32,989 nucleotides of DNA from Hyphomicrobiaceae bacterium (GCA_947472885.1 CANJBX010000042.1:1-32989); one strand, 5' to 3'. Counted from the first letter of the stretch, positions 23,543-32,005 are shown. Translations and numbers: made by a program. Notes: generated by a model not told the origin, from the sequence alone.

Positions 23543-24520
23543 ATGACGACGATCCCGGCTACTACCCAAACCAAGCAAACAGCCAACTCCGCCCGCCGCG
23601 CCCTCACCGTGATTGGCGATCGCTGGACCCTGCTGATCCTGCGCGATGCGTTCCTTGGCGTGCATCAGTTCGGCGTCTGGCAAACCCGCCTCGGCGTCGC
23701 GCCGGCGGTACTGACACGGCGGCTCAAAAGCCTGACCGAAAACGGGATTTTGCGCCGCCAGCGATTGAAAACCGTGCCGCCGCGTATCGAATATCACCTG
23801 ACCAAGCAGGGCTTCGACATCCACAGTATCGCGCTGATGGTGCTGCAATGGGAGCAGCGCTGGTTCAAAGCACCTAGGGGTTCGGCAATCGTGCTGCGTC
23901 ATCTGGGGTGCGGCCAGATAACGGAGCCACGGCTGACGTGCGGAAGCTGCGGCGCGGAAACCAGTGCACGTGAAGTCCGCTACGAATCAGGTCCAGGCGC
24001 CGGCGCGGAAAACATCAACGAAAAGCGGATGCGCCGTGCGTCGATTACCGCGGCGGACAATCGGGCGACGCATGGCTTTCTTGAGCACGCTGTCGATATT
24101 CTTGGCGATCGCTGGGGCTGGGAGATCGTCGGCGCTGCATTTCTGGGCCACAAGCGCTTCGACGATTTGCAGGCCAGCACCGGCATGGCCACCAATATTC
24201 TCAGCGACCGGCTGCGCCGGCTTTCCGCCGACGGGATCCTGACACGGCACCCTTATCAGCAAAATCCGCTGCGCTACGAGTACGTCCTGACAGCCAAGGG
24301 CCGCGATCTCTTTCCAGCCATTGTCATGCTGGTGCGCTGGGGCGATCGCTGGCTCGCGAACGCGGCGGGCGTACCCATGCTGCTGTTTCACAAAACCTGC
24401 GGCGGGTCGCTAAATCCCGCCGTCAGTTGCAGCTCGTGTGGCGGCACGCTCGACCCGCACGAAATGTCCTACGAGTTTTCCGACGGTTCGGTCGGCAAAG
24501 CCTTGCCGCGTGCAGGCTGA
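23543..24520 (+). CDS. Tandem-duplicated HxlR-family regulator with two cysteine motifs
   Basis: This 325-residue protein contains two HxlR winged-helix domains (about residues 17-110 and 178-273), while ordinary HxlR proteins have one domain of about 100-150 residues. Each is followed by a H-x2-C-x9-C-x2-C motif (C123, C133, C136 and C286, C296, C299) that looks able to bind zinc or sense electrophiles. Every matched landmark is offset by exactly 163 residues (GDRW at 25 and 188), and TTGGCGATCGCTGG is identical in DNA at 23613 and 24102. It is thus a gapless internal duplication that acts as a covalent dimer. ATG 23543 is preferred to GTG 23525. It is divergent from the carotenoid oxygenase operon. 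HxlR proteins elsewhere sense formaldehyde, quinones or other electrophiles, so sensing the aldehyde product is a reasonable guess. Confidence 0.88.
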   Translation: MTTIPATTQTKQTANSARRALTVIGDRWTLLILRDAFLGVHQFGVWQTRLGVAPAVLTRRLKSLTENGILRRQRLKTVPPRIEYHLTKQGFDIHSIALMVLQWEQRWFKAPRGSAIVLRHLGCGQITEPRLTCGSCGAETSAREVRYESGPGAGAENINEKRMRRASITAADNRATHGFLEHAVDILGDRWGWEIVGAAFLGHKRFDDLQASTGMATNILSDRLRRLSADGILTRHPYQQNPLRYEYVLTAKGRDLFPAIVMLVRWGDRWLANAAGVPMLLFHKTCGGSLNPAVSCSSCGGTLDPHEMSYEFSDGSVGKALPRAG

Positions 24521-24535
24521 TGCCCACACGCGGCA
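24504..24535 (+). terminator. Hairpin spanning the HxlR stop codon
   Basis: TGCCGCGTG (24504-24512) pairs perfectly with CACGCGGCA (24527-24535). The 14-base loop contains the HxlR TGA. A run of T follows about 11 bases later (24546 onward). It lies between convergent genes and could stop transcription from either side, but the distance to the T-run weakens an intrinsic-terminator reading. Confidence 0.4.
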
Positions 24536-24550
24536 GATCGGCGTCAGTTT

Positions 24551-25714
24551 TTACTTTTCGTTGAACAGCGGGCTGACCGCCGTCCAGGCGCCGCCCTTGA
24601 TCTGCTCGACCTTCACCGACTCCGGCATGGCGTGATTGTTCACGAATTTCTTGGTGTCGTAAAAGATCAGGCTTGACTGCGAACTCGCGCGCAGCGCGGC
24701 AACGACCTTGTCCGTCGTGACATCGCGGCCGGCCGCTTCCACTGCCTTCACGAACCAGTCGGTGTAGGCGTAAGCAAGGAGCCCAGTCTCATCAGGCTCC
24801 AGGTTGTAACGGCTCTTGAACGTCGCGGCCCATTTCTGGACGTCCTCGGAACCTTTCGCCGGGACCAGCGGATTCCAGGTGCCGACGCCGTAGATGCCTT
24901 CGACGTTGTCCTTGCCAAGCTGGGCAACGAGGTTGATGCGGCCGGGTGTGCCGGTCAGCATCTTGGCATTCGTCATGCCGGCTTTCTTCATCTCGCCGGC
25001 AACCGCAATGGTTTCACGGATGATCGTGGCCGTCACGACGAGATCGACGCCAGCCTGCTGCATACGCGCAACCTGCGACGAGAAATCGAGATCGCCCGCC
25101 TTGTATCCGGCAGTCGCGGCAAGCGTCATTTTCTTCTCTTCCATCGCCGCCTTGACGCCAGCGCCAAGGAGATCGCCAAACGGGCCTTCCTGGAAAATAA
25201 ACCCGACCTTCTGCGGCTTATACTGGTCGATCATCCACTTCAGGCCGGCGGCTGTCGTAGTGTCGTAATTGGCAATGGTGGTGAACAAAAGCGGGCTGTT
25301 GCCCGATATTTTCTGCAAGATCGCCGAAGCGCCCCACGGCGAGAAGTAGATCACACCGGCATCCACCGCGCGCTTCACGGCGGCAGCATTGGTGCCCGAC
25401 CCGAACGGGTTGAGGATTGCGAACACCTCATCACTGTTGATCAGCTTTTCAGCGGCGCGCACCGCGACCTGCGGCTGGCTTGCGTTGTCCTCGACCACGA
25501 ACTTGAACTTGCGGCCGTTGACGCCGCCCTTGTCGTTCGCCTCGTCGAGCCGCATCTGCATTCCGTTACGCAGTTGCGGCATGCCAGCAGCGACCGGACC
25601 CGACAGGTCGAGGTGCGTACCGACAACGATTTCCGTATCCTTGATACCGGCCGCCTGCGCGCCGGCAGCGAAACCCAGCGCAAGCGCCGCGCCGAAAATA
25701 GCCCTGCTAAACAT
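24551..25714 (-). CDS. Liv-type periplasmic substrate-binding protein (LivK-like), second cluster
   Basis: This 387-residue type I binding protein has a clear signal peptide (MFSRAIFGAALALGFAAG, cleavage after AQA). The mature part begins with IKDTEIVVGTHLDLSGPVA, then NGMQMRLDEANDKGGVNGRKF and VRAAEKLINSDEVFAI. ATG 25714 has GGGAG about 7 bases upstream. Family members of this type bind branched-chain amino acids, amides or aromatic acids; the ligand is not readable. It is the last gene of the minus-strand run LivH-LivM-LivG-LivF-acyl-CoA synthetase-LivK, 66 bases after the synthetase, so it may have an extra promoter to give the excess binding protein usually needed. Confidence 0.9.
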   Translation of the reverse strand: MFSRAIFGAALALGFAAGAQAAGIKDTEIVVGTHLDLSGPVAAGMPQLRNGMQMRLDEANDKGGVNGRKFKFVVEDNASQPQVAVRAAEKLINSDEVFAILNPFGSGTNAAAVKRAVDAGVIYFSPWGASAILQKISGNSPLLFTTIANYDTTTAAGLKWMIDQYKPQKVGFIFQEGPFGDLLGAGVKAAMEEKKMTLAATAGYKAGDLDFSSQVARMQQAGVDLVVTATIIRETIAVAGEMKKAGMTNAKMLTGTPGRINLVAQLGKDNVEGIYGVGTWNPLVPAKGSEDVQKWAATFKSRYNLEPDETGLLAYAYTDWFVKAVEAAGRDVTTDKVVAALRASSQSSLIFYDTKKFVNNHAMPESVKVEQIKGGAWTAVSPLFNEK

Positions 25715-25780
25715 GACGTTCTCCCTGCATTGCTCTTATTGGCACTATCTTAATGCAACCGATCCTAGCCGATTTACGGG

Positions 25781-27610
25781 CTACGGATACATGCGTTCGA
25801 TCATCGCGGCGTATTTTTGCGCCACAACCTTGCGTTTCAGCTTCATGGTCGGGGTCAATTCCTCGTCCTCCGCCGTCAGCAACTGCTCGATGATACTGAA
25901 ATCCTTGATCTGTTCGACGCGAGCGAGCTTGGCATTGGCGGCCTCGATCTCCGCCCGGATCAAGCCAATGACTTCCGGCGCGCGGGTCAGACTGACGAAA
26001 TCGGTATAGGGAACGGCCTTGTCCTGGGCGAATTTGGCGACGTTGTCCTGATCGACCATGACAAGGCAGGTCAGGTAATGCCGGCCGTCGCCAACCACGA
26101 TGGCGTCCGTGACATAGGGACTGAACTTCAGCAGGTTTTCGATGCTGGTCGGCGTGACGTTTTTCCCGCCCGAAGTGATGATGATATCCTTCATCCGGTC
26201 GGTAATCCGCAGATAGCCATCGTCAAGCGCGCCGCAGTCGCCGGTATGCAGCCAGCCGCCTTCCAAAGCTTCGGCGGTTTTTTCCGGCATCAGCCAATAA
26301 CCGGGGAACACGTTTGGCCCGCGAATCTGGATTTCGTCGCCCGCGCCAATCCGTACTTCAACGCCGCGCACCGTCGCACCGGAATAGCCGAGCTTGATGC
26401 GGTTGGGCGGTGTGTAACTCGTGAGGCCGGTGGTTTCGGTCATGCCATAGGCTTCGAGCAGATCGACACCGATTGCCATGTACCACTTGAGCAGGTCCGG
26501 CGGCACGGGAGCTGCGCCAGCAAACGAACGCTTGAGATTGTGAAGCCCAAGAAAGCGCCGCACGTTGGACAAGGCGAGCGCAGCAAGCAGCCTGAAGCGC
26601 CAGCGTTGCAGCACCCCCACGGCGCGGCCCTCGACCTTAGCCTCCGCCATCACCTTGCCTTCCGAGAAAGCGTAGTTGTATAGCGCGCGCGCAAGCGGAA
26701 TCGCATCCTGCATGAACAGCTCAACCTGCGAATACAGCTTTTGCCAGAACCGCGGCGGCGCGAAAATCAGATGCGGCGAGACCTCGCGGATATCGTTGAA
26801 CACCGTGCCGGAATTTTCCGGGAAGTGAACGATCTGGCCGACAGCCAACTGGTTGAAGATCGTGCCCATCCGCTCGGCAATGTGGCTGAGCGGCAGAAAC
26901 GACATCGTCTTGTCACCTTCGACGATGCCAAGGAATTCCGGCGCCATCTCGATCTGGAACATGATGTTGCGGTTGGAGATCATCGCGCCTTTGGGCAGGC
27001 CCGTCGTACCCGAGGTGTAAACCAGAAAGCCGATATCGCTTTGCCGGCCTGCATCAATCGCGGCATCAAACGCCGGACCCTGGCTATTCGCGAGTTCCAT
27101 CCCGCGCGCCAGAAAATCCGCAAACGGCACGACCTGCGGATCGCTGAACCCACGCAGCCCCTTGAGGTCCATCACCACGATACGTTTGAGCAGCGGACAG
27201 CGCGCCCTCACCGCCAGCACCTTATCAAGCTGTTCGTCGTCCTCGACCACAAGCAGGCGCGTCTGCGAGTTCTGCAGGATATATTCGGCCTGTTCGGGCG
27301 ACGAGGTTGGATAAATGCCGTTGCCGATCATGCCCATGCATTGCGCGCCAAGATCGACATAGGCCCATTCCGGGCGGTTCTCCGCGAGCACGGTCACGAC
27401 TTCACCCCGTGCGACGCCGGCCTCCGCCAACGTAAGGCCAATGGCGCGGGCGCGCACGTAATACTCGGCCCAGGACACCGAATACCAGACACCCTTCTGC
27501 TTGTGGCGAAGCGCAAGGAGCGACGGATTCTTATGGGCACGCACACGAAACAGCTTGGCCGGCGTGTTGCAGCCGGCGACCTCAATATCGTCCGTGTCAG
27601 AATGGGGCAT
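25781..27610 (-). CDS. AMP-forming long-chain acyl-CoA synthetase (FadD/ACSBG-like)
   Basis: This 609-residue ANL-family ligase has the longer layout of long-chain acyl-CoA synthetases. The ATP-binding loop YTSGTTGLPKG is at 198-208, EAYGMTETTG is motif A5, WLHTGDCGALDDGYLRITD the hinge motif and DIIITSGGKNVTPTSIEN motif A8. The C-terminus has LTPTMKLKRKVV with the adenylation Lys. ATG 27610 has AGGAAG 7 bases upstream and starts 11 bases after the LivF stop; a GTG at 27631 would overlap LivF. Such ligases are often embedded in Liv-type operons of Bradyrhizobium relatives, where they may trap the imported acid as a CoA ester (vectorial acylation, inference). The real substrate may be aromatic rather than fatty. 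Confidence 0.9.
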   Translation of the reverse strand: MPHSDTDDIEVAGCNTPAKLFRVRAHKNPSLLALRHKQKGVWYSVSWAEYYVRARAIGLTLAEAGVARGEVVTVLAENRPEWAYVDLGAQCMGMIGNGIYPTSSPEQAEYILQNSQTRLLVVEDDEQLDKVLAVRARCPLLKRIVVMDLKGLRGFSDPQVVPFADFLARGMELANSQGPAFDAAIDAGRQSDIGFLVYTSGTTGLPKGAMISNRNIMFQIEMAPEFLGIVEGDKTMSFLPLSHIAERMGTIFNQLAVGQIVHFPENSGTVFNDIREVSPHLIFAPPRFWQKLYSQVELFMQDAIPLARALYNYAFSEGKVMAEAKVEGRAVGVLQRWRFRLLAALALSNVRRFLGLHNLKRSFAGAAPVPPDLLKWYMAIGVDLLEAYGMTETTGLTSYTPPNRIKLGYSGATVRGVEVRIGAGDEIQIRGPNVFPGYWLMPEKTAEALEGGWLHTGDCGALDDGYLRITDRMKDIIITSGGKNVTPTSIENLLKFSPYVTDAIVVGDGRHYLTCLVMVDQDNVAKFAQDKAVPYTDFVSLTRAPEVIGLIRAEIEAANAKLARVEQIKDFSIIEQLLTAEDEELTPTMKLKRKVVAQKYAAMIERMYP

Positions 27611-27621
27611 CGTCACGCTTC

Positions 27622-28386
27622 CTACCGCCACGTCTTGCGCCGTTTCCAGCGCCGCGCCTGTCCCTTTCCGGCGGACGCACTCCCACCGAGATAAAACTCC
27701 TTCACATCTTCCTTTTCCGACAGCGCAGCACAGGTGCCAGCCGCGACGATCCTGCCAAGCTCCATGATATAGCCATCGTGCGCGGTCGAAAGCGCAATGC
27801 CCGCGTTCTGCTCAACCAGCAGAATTGTGGTGCCAGTTTCGGCATTGATGCGCGCGATAATATGAAAAATCTCGCGCGTCAGCAGTGGAGACAGCCCAAG
27901 CGATGGCTCGTCCAGCAGCAGCAGTTTGGGCCGCGCCATCAACGCGCGGCCGATAGCGAGCATCTGCTGCTCGCCGCCCGACAACAGACCCGCATGCTGG
28001 GCCACACGCTCACGCAGCCTCGGAAACCAGCCGTAGATGCGCTCAATGTCAGCTTGAATGTCGCTTTTATCGGAGCGCGCAAACGAACCCATTTGCAGGT
28101 TCTCGCGCACGCTCAAAAACGGAAATATCTGCCGCCCCTCAGGCACCAGCACAACCCCGCGCCGCGCAACCACATCGGGGTCCAACCCGTTGATGGTGGC
28201 ATCTTCAAAGTCGATGCTGCCCTTGAACGGATCGACCACGCCGGCGATGGTTTTCAGCAGCGTCGTCTTGCCGGCGCCGTTGGCTCCGAGCACGGCCACA
28301 ATGCGGCCCGGCGCAACGTCGATGCTCACGCCCTTGATGGCATTGACCGGGCCGTACCAGGTTTCGATGTTGCGGACGGACAGCAT
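27622..28386 (-). CDS. Liv-type ABC transporter ATP-binding protein (LivF-like), second cluster
   Basis: This 254-residue ATPase has Walker A GANGAGKTT, signature LSGGEQQMLAIGRAL, Walker B LLLLDEPSLGLSP and switch LVEQNAG. The N-terminus, LSVRNIETWYGPVNAIKG, is typical of LivF. It begins on the last base of the LivG stop (TGATG, 28386), which implies translational coupling. It is the partner of LivG in the ATPase pair. The acyl-CoA synthetase follows 11 bases later. Confidence 0.92.
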   Translation of the reverse strand: MLSVRNIETWYGPVNAIKGVSIDVAPGRIVAVLGANGAGKTTLLKTIAGVVDPFKGSIDFEDATINGLDPDVVARRGVVLVPEGRQIFPFLSVRENLQMGSFARSDKSDIQADIERIYGWFPRLRERVAQHAGLLSGGEQQMLAIGRALMARPKLLLLDEPSLGLSPLLTREIFHIIARINAETGTTILLVEQNAGIALSTAHDGYIMELGRIVAAGTCAALSEKEDVKEFYLGGSASAGKGQARRWKRRKTWR

Positions 28387-29144
28387 CAGACCCCCAGATA
28401 GGCGGCTACAACATCGGGATGCGCGCGCACTTCTTCAGGTGATCCGAGCGCCAGCACACCACCCATGTTCATGCACAGCACACGGTCGGCGACTTCCGCA
28501 ACCAGCGACATATCGTGCTCGACCATCACGATGGTGATGCCGAGATCGTTCTTGATGTCGTCGATCCAGAATGCGAGATCGCGCGTCTCCTCCGGGTTGA
28601 GGCCCGAAGCAGGCTCATCGAGCAGCAACAGTTCGGGCTCGGTCGCGAGCGCGCGGGCGATTTCCACGACCTTGCGCACGCCGTAAGGCAATCCGGCAAC
28701 CGGGCTGTTGCGATAGGGCGAGATATCCAGAAGGTCGATGATCTCCTCGACTTTCCCGCGTGAATGATCCTCCGCCCGGCATGCCGATGGCAGGCGCAGG
28801 GCCTGTGCAAGCGGATTGCCGTGGGAGAAACGGTGGCGCCCCAGCAACAGATTATCTATCACCGTGGCGCTTTCGAACAACTCGATGTTCTGAAACGTGC
28901 GCGCGATCCCCGCTTCGGCGATGCGATGACGCGGGATGGCCGTGATTTCGCGATCGCGCAATGTGACGCGCCCCGCGCTCGGCTCGAACACACGGGTAAT
29001 GACATTGAACACCGAAGTCTTGCCCGCCCCATTCGGGCCGATGATGGCAAATACCTCGCCCTGCTCCACGGTAAAGCTGAGGCCGCGGATTGCGGTCAGG
29101 CCGCCGAACTGCAAGCCGAGATGCTCGACCGCAAGATAGCTCAT
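28386..29144 (-). CDS. Liv-type ABC transporter ATP-binding protein (LivG-like), second cluster
   Basis: This 252-residue ATPase has Walker A GPNGAGKTS, the LivG-type signature VAGLPYGVRKVVEIARAL, Walker B LLLLDEPASGLNP and switch MVEHDMSLV. The N-terminal AVEHLGLQFGGLTAIRGL is standard. The ATG overlaps the LivM stop by 4 bases (29141-29144), continuing the chain of coupled genes. The two LivG proteins in the window share motifs but are clearly different sequences, so the systems are not a recent duplication. Confidence 0.92.
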   Translation of the reverse strand: MSYLAVEHLGLQFGGLTAIRGLSFTVEQGEVFAIIGPNGAGKTSVFNVITRVFEPSAGRVTLRDREITAIPRHRIAEAGIARTFQNIELFESATVIDNLLLGRHRFSHGNPLAQALRLPSACRAEDHSRGKVEEIIDLLDISPYRNSPVAGLPYGVRKVVEIARALATEPELLLLDEPASGLNPEETRDLAFWIDDIKNDLGITIVMVEHDMSLVAEVADRVLCMNMGGVLALGSPEEVRAHPDVVAAYLGV

Positions 29145-30217
29145 CGGTAGCGCTCCGACTTCATGTAGGTTTTGCCGCGCCGGAACGTATCCTTTCGATA
29201 CAGCGGAAACGCACTGAACAACGACTTCAGCTTGAGCCAGCGGCCGTTAAGGCCCATCGGCTCAAACAGAATGAACAGCGCCAGCACCAGACCGAACACG
29301 AATGTCTCCAGCCCGAATTGTCCGGCGACGCGATCCGGCAGAAACGGCTTCATCGCGGAGATTGCGGTTGGCAACAAACTGATGAACACAGCGCCGAAGA
29401 CCGCCCCGCGCAGTGAGCCCAACCCGCCGATCATCACCATAATCACCAGCTCAAGCGACAACAGCAGGCTGAACCCCTCCGGCGTCACGAACTGGACGTG
29501 ATGCGCGAACAGCGCTCCGGCAATTCCGGTGATGCCCGCCGAGATTGAAAATGCGAGCACCTTGTAGCCGGCGATCCAGATACCGAGCGATAATGCCGCT
29601 GCCTCCGAGTCGCGCACGCCAACAAAGGCGCGGCCGGCATGTCCCCGCAGCAGGTTGACGAGCGCCGCAAGCACAGCCAGCAGGACGGCGAGGCAGAGAA
29701 AATAGAATGGCTTCTGCGCACCCAGATCGAAACCGAAAATGCGCGGCGGGGGGACCGGAATTCCCGTAAATCCGCCGGTAACGGATTTCCAGCGTCCGAC
29801 AATCTGCTCAACGATAATCGCAAACGCCATCGTCACCATGGCGAGGTGCAGCCCCGATACGCGGATCGCCGGCAGGCCGACCAGCAACCCGATCAGTCCC
29901 GTAAATACGCCCGCGAGTATGATCGAAACGATGAATGGCACACCCGCCGTCAGCAGCAGCGTGTGCGTATACGCACCGATGGCCACGAACGCAGCATGTC
30001 CGAATGAAATCTGCCCGGTGAACCCCGTCACCACCATCAGGCCGAGGCTCGCGACACACATGATGAAAATATATGTGGCCTCGCCGACGTAGTAGCGCGG
30101 AAGTATCCACGGCGCGGCGATCAACACGGCAGCAAGCAGCCCATACGCGAGCCAATCCGCGCGATAGCGCAGCAACTTCTGAGCATCACGGTAACTGGTG
30201 TTATAAGGAAAGCGCAT
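29141..30217 (-). CDS. Liv-type ABC transporter permease (LivM-like), second cluster
   Basis: This 358-residue membrane protein has about ten hydrophobic segments. LivM marks are VVTGFTGQISFGHAAFVAIGAY, the VRDSEAAALSLGIWIAGYK coupling loop, and MIGGLGSLRGAVFGAVF. The ATG at 30217 overlaps the LivH stop by one base and gives MRFPYNTSYRDAQK, a normal LivM-type start; the frame is open to 30439 but that part is LivH coding DNA. The charged C-terminal tail, KDTFRRGKTYMKSERYR, is cytoplasmic. Confidence 0.9.
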   Translation of the reverse strand: MRFPYNTSYRDAQKLLRYRADWLAYGLLAAVLIAAPWILPRYYVGEATYIFIMCVASLGLMVVTGFTGQISFGHAAFVAIGAYTHTLLLTAGVPFIVSIILAGVFTGLIGLLVGLPAIRVSGLHLAMVTMAFAIIVEQIVGRWKSVTGGFTGIPVPPPRIFGFDLGAQKPFYFLCLAVLLAVLAALVNLLRGHAGRAFVGVRDSEAAALSLGIWIAGYKVLAFSISAGITGIAGALFAHHVQFVTPEGFSLLLSLELVIMVMIGGLGSLRGAVFGAVFISLLPTAISAMKPFLPDRVAGQFGLETFVFGLVLALFILFEPMGLNGRWLKLKSLFSAFPLYRKDTFRRGKTYMKSERYR

Positions 30218-31101
30218 CAGACCCGCCGCCCATGGGCTTCGCCCAGAATACCGCGCGGCCACAGCACCAGCACGCCAATCAGCACGAGATATGCCATGAC
30301 GTCCTTGAAGCCGTCCGGCAAATAGACGCCGGCAAGTTGCTCGACGATACCGATCAGCAATCCGCCGACAATCGCGCCGGGAATAGAGCCAAAGCCGCCC
30401 AGAACCAGTGCTGCCAGCGCCTTCAGCACCACGTACCACAGACCGATATCAACCAGCGCAATCGGCGCCAGCAGCAGCCCGCCGACCGCCGCCATTGCAC
30501 CAGCCATCGCCCACACCATCGAATTCAGCCGCTTGACCGGGATGCCGCAGAGATAGGCGGCAAGCTGGTTTTGCGACGCCGCCTGAACGGAGATGCCAAC
30601 CGATGTGCGCCGGAGAAAGAAGAACAGCAGCGCAGTGATGACGAGCGCCGCCACGAGAATCACCAGGTTAAGATCGGCGATCACCAGCGGACCCAGATGC
30701 GTCGTCTGCCCTGTCCATGGCGTCGGAAATGTACGCGAGGTCGGACCAAACGCCATGCTCACCGCACCGCGCAACATGAACGCCAGCGCCAGCGTCAGCA
30801 TGGCGCCCGCAAACTGCGGCTGGCCAACAATGACACGCAGCACCCGCGCCTCAAGGACGTAGGACAACGCCGCGGCAAGCAGCATGGTGACAAGCGCCGC
30901 CAGCCAGAACGGCAATCCGGCGATGGTGATCAGCCCCCAGCCGACAAAGGCCGACGCCATGAGGATATCGCCGTGGGCAAAATTGATGATCTCGGTCGCC
31001 TTGTAGATCAACACCAGTCCAAGCGCGACGAGCGCATAGATCGCCCCGATCGCAATGCCGTTCAGGCAAAGCTGCACTAGTTGAACGACGTGCGATTCCA
31101 T
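30217..31101 (-). CDS. Liv-type ABC transporter permease (LivH-like), second cluster
   Basis: This 294-residue inner-membrane permease has about eight hydrophobic segments. Marks are LNGIAIGAIYALVALGLVL, KATEIINFAHGDILMASAF and WAMAGAMAAVGGLLLAPI, with VLGGFGSIPGAIVGG near the end. It is the first gene of the second transporter operon. ATG 31101 has AGGAG about 7 bases upstream. The promoter should lie in the gap to the divergent enoyl-CoA hydratase gene; I see no clear consensus there. Confidence 0.92.
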   Translation of the reverse strand: MESHVVQLVQLCLNGIAIGAIYALVALGLVLIYKATEIINFAHGDILMASAFVGWGLITIAGLPFWLAALVTMLLAAALSYVLEARVLRVIVGQPQFAGAMLTLALAFMLRGAVSMAFGPTSRTFPTPWTGQTTHLGPLVIADLNLVILVAALVITALLFFFLRRTSVGISVQAASQNQLAAYLCGIPVKRLNSMVWAMAGAMAAVGGLLLAPIALVDIGLWYVVLKALAALVLGGFGSIPGAIVGGLLIGIVEQLAGVYLPDGFKDVMAYLVLIGVLVLWPRGILGEAHGRRV

Positions 31102-31216
31102 CCCTGGCTCCTGCGGCGTGTTCCCCGCCGGCAGGGCAGTCTAGAACATTTTTCTGGAAAGGTACCGCCGGCCATCATCGAAACATTCAGCACGCATTCG
31201 CAGTGTTCGTTCAGCA

Positions 31217-32005
31217 TTGCGAGCCGACCGCAAATTACGTCACCGAGAACCGGGAATTCTCTTTATTACATTGAACCGCCCGGAACGGCTCAACGCATTT
31301 GACGAGCGCATGATTCGCGAAATGCGTGGCGTAATCTGGCGGTCGAATTTTGATGAAAGCATTCGTATCATCGTCATCACCGGGACAGGCCGGGCGTTCT
31401 GCGCCGGTCGCGACATCAATGGCCTCGACTATGAAAACAACCTTTCTACTGCGGGCTACCGCGCCTATGTGCGGGCAAATCATGAGCTATTCGACGACAT
31501 CGAGGCAATCGAGAAGCCAGTGATTGCAGCAGTCAACGGCATCTGCGCCGGTGGCGGCGTCGAGATGGCTATCGCCTGCGATTTCCGGATGGCGGCGGAA
31601 GGCGCGGAGTTTCTGCTGCCTGAAAACCAGCTCGGCGTTATTCCAGCCTCTGGCGCCTGCTCGCGCATGATCCAGATGATCGGCATTGGCCGTTTGAAGG
31701 AAATGGTGATGGCTGCCTTGCCGGTTGATGCCAAGGAGGCGCACCAGATTGGTTTGGTCAACCGCGTATTTCCCGCAACTGACTTGATCGAACAGACACT
31801 TATTTTTGCTCGCAAATTGCTCGAGAGGGCGCCGCAGGCCGCTGGCATGGGCAAGCACATCATCAATATGTGTCAGAACGTCGATACAGAAACTGGACGA
31901 CTTCTTGAACGTCTCGGCCAGTCTGTGCTTATTCGCACGAAGGACAATAAAGAAGGCATGACAGCATTCAAGGAAAAGCGCCGGCCTCAGTTTACTGGCG
32001 ATTAA
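31217..32005 (+). CDS. Enoyl-CoA hydratase/isomerase (crotonase) family protein, N-terminus doubtful
   Basis: The frame from TTG 31217 encodes 262 residues of a crotonase-fold protein. It has ITLNRPERLNAFDERM, the oxyanion-hole motif FCAGRDINGL, GGGVEMAIACDF with the first catalytic-type Glu, and LLPENQLGVIPASGACSRM with the second. The tail MTAFKEKRRPQFTG is typical. It should hydrate enoyl-CoA esters or act as an isomerase. The first residues (MRADRKLRHREP) look wrong for the family. A neighbouring frame reads EPTANYVTENR just before GILFITLNRPE, and one extra G in the GGG at about 31248-31250 would join them, with GTG 31203 as start. A one-base deletion or sequencing error is therefore likely. 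The gene looks less GC-rich than its neighbours. Confidence 0.82.
   Translation: MRADRKLRHREPGILFITLNRPERLNAFDERMIREMRGVIWRSNFDESIRIIVITGTGRAFCAGRDINGLDYENNLSTAGYRAYVRANHELFDDIEAIEKPVIAAVNGICAGGGVEMAIACDFRMAAEGAEFLLPENQLGVIPASGACSRMIQMIGIGRLKEMVMAALPVDAKEAHQIGLVNRVFPATDLIEQTLIFARKLLERAPQAAGMGKHIINMCQNVDTETGRLLERLGQSVLIRTKDNKEGMTAFKEKRRPQFTGD

Noticed and set aside
25736-25762. Sigma-54-like TGGCAC element before the second LivK
   Set aside because: The spacing between GG and GC is 12 rather than 10 bases, and it is on the wrong strand for the gene.
30073-31080. 335-codon plus-strand open frame
   Set aside because: Antisense to LivH/LivM of the second cluster; Gln/Arg-rich translation is the typical reverse image of hydrophobic membrane-protein codons.
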